From assembly GCA_044359885.1 (NCBI GenBank), contig JBIKLI010000268.1, positions 1-6,127 of the forward strand: 6,127 nt of DNA. Reading direction: 5' to 3'. Of this stretch, positions 5,897 to 6,127 are shown piece after piece. Within the stretch, counting starts at the first letter, position 1. Each line of letters starts with the position of its first letter. The translations under genes and the position numbers were made by a program. The notes below the pieces were generated by a model that did no database searches, was not told the origin of the DNA, and saw only the letters and a list, made by a program, of their open reading frames with translations. This DNA comes from CAIOSQ01 sp044359885 (GTDB lineage: Bacteria > Pseudomonadota > Alphaproteobacteria > CACIAM-22H2).

Positions 5897-6127
5897 ATGG
5901 CGTCATACGATCTGGTCATCCGCGGCGGCAAGGTCGCCACCGCCAGCGAAACCTACATGGCGGATATCGGCATTCGCGACGGGCGGATCGCCGCGATCGG
6001 CTCCGGTCTCGACGCCGGTGCGCGCGAGATCGACGCCGCCGGCCGATGGGTCCTGCCGGGCGGGATCGACAGCCATTGCCATATCGCGCAGCTGTCCTCG
6101 AGCGGCATCATGACCGCGGACGACTTC
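5897..6127 (+). CDS. Dihydropyrimidinase/hydantoinase-like amidohydrolase (N-terminal 77 residues, cut by window edge)
   Basis: Start of a metal-dependent amidohydrolase of the dihydropyrimidinase/D-hydantoinase/allantoinase group, which hydrolyses cyclic amides. Seen: YDLVIRGGKVATASETYMADIGIRDGRIAAIG, the small beta-sandwich opening typical of these enzymes (residues 4-35), then the barrel entry WVLPGGIDSHCHI (51-63). His60 and His62 form the HxH motif that binds the first metal. ADDF (74-77) matches the conserved position after it. The remaining metal ligands, including the usual carboxylated lysine, lie beyond the window, so activity and substrate class cannot be judged. The segment after HxH (QLSSSGIM) differs from classical hydantoinases, pointing to a less characterised branch. 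The ATG at 5897 has GAGG 9 nt upstream. It is transcribed away from the aldolase-like gene across a shared control region, which suggests a linked pathway. Confidence 0.88.
   Translation, partial: MASYDLVIRGGKVATASETYMADIGIRDGRIAAIGSGLDAGAREIDAAGRWVLPGGIDSHCHIAQLSSSGIMTADDF

Overview
The window is very GC-rich (roughly two thirds G+C by eye) and densely coded. It looks like part of a chromosome or large replicon of an alphaproteobacterium. The main evidence is a DinB polymerase with the N-terminal four-cysteine zinc-ribbon extension typical of alphaproteobacterial DinB proteins. A TRAP-type solute receptor and several catabolic paralogues fit a metabolically versatile soil or rhizosphere lineage. 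This placement is an inference, because the window holds no rRNA or other phylogenetic marker.

Layout: five genes lie on the minus strand and read right to left. They are a DHDPS/NAL-superfamily aldolase or dehydratase (4820-5779), dinB encoding DNA polymerase IV (3526-4803), an iron-containing alcohol dehydrogenase (2325-3458), an IlvD/Edd-family dehydratase (601-2328), and a TRAP transporter periplasmic receptor of the DctP family (1-546, C-terminus cut by the window edge). A sixth gene, a dihydropyrimidinase/hydantoinase-like amidohydrolase (5897 onward, C-terminus cut), reads rightward. It is separated from the aldolase start by a 117-bp divergent intergenic region, the only obvious place for shared control. 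Gaps within the minus-strand cluster are short: 16 bp, 67 bp, a 4-bp overlap and 54 bp. This suggests one transcription unit that probably continues beyond position 1 into the TRAP membrane subunits.

The metabolic genes can be read as an uptake and degradation module for an organic acid. The TRAP receptor would capture a carboxylate. The IlvD/Edd enzyme would dehydrate a hydroxy-acid to a 2-keto-3-deoxy acid, and the DHDPS-like enzyme would cleave or dehydrate that product. The Fe-ADH would handle the resulting aldehyde or alcohol, and the divergent amidohydrolase would open a cyclic amide or hydantoin-type substrate. The substrate cannot be read from the sequence. Two points stand out: a DNA-repair polymerase with a TTG start sits inside the catabolic cluster, and the DHDPS-like protein keeps the Schiff-base lysine but has Val-Met where DHDPS has its catalytic Thr pair. 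There is no sign of CRISPR, insertion sequences, tRNAs, phage genes or a clearly new defence-type system.
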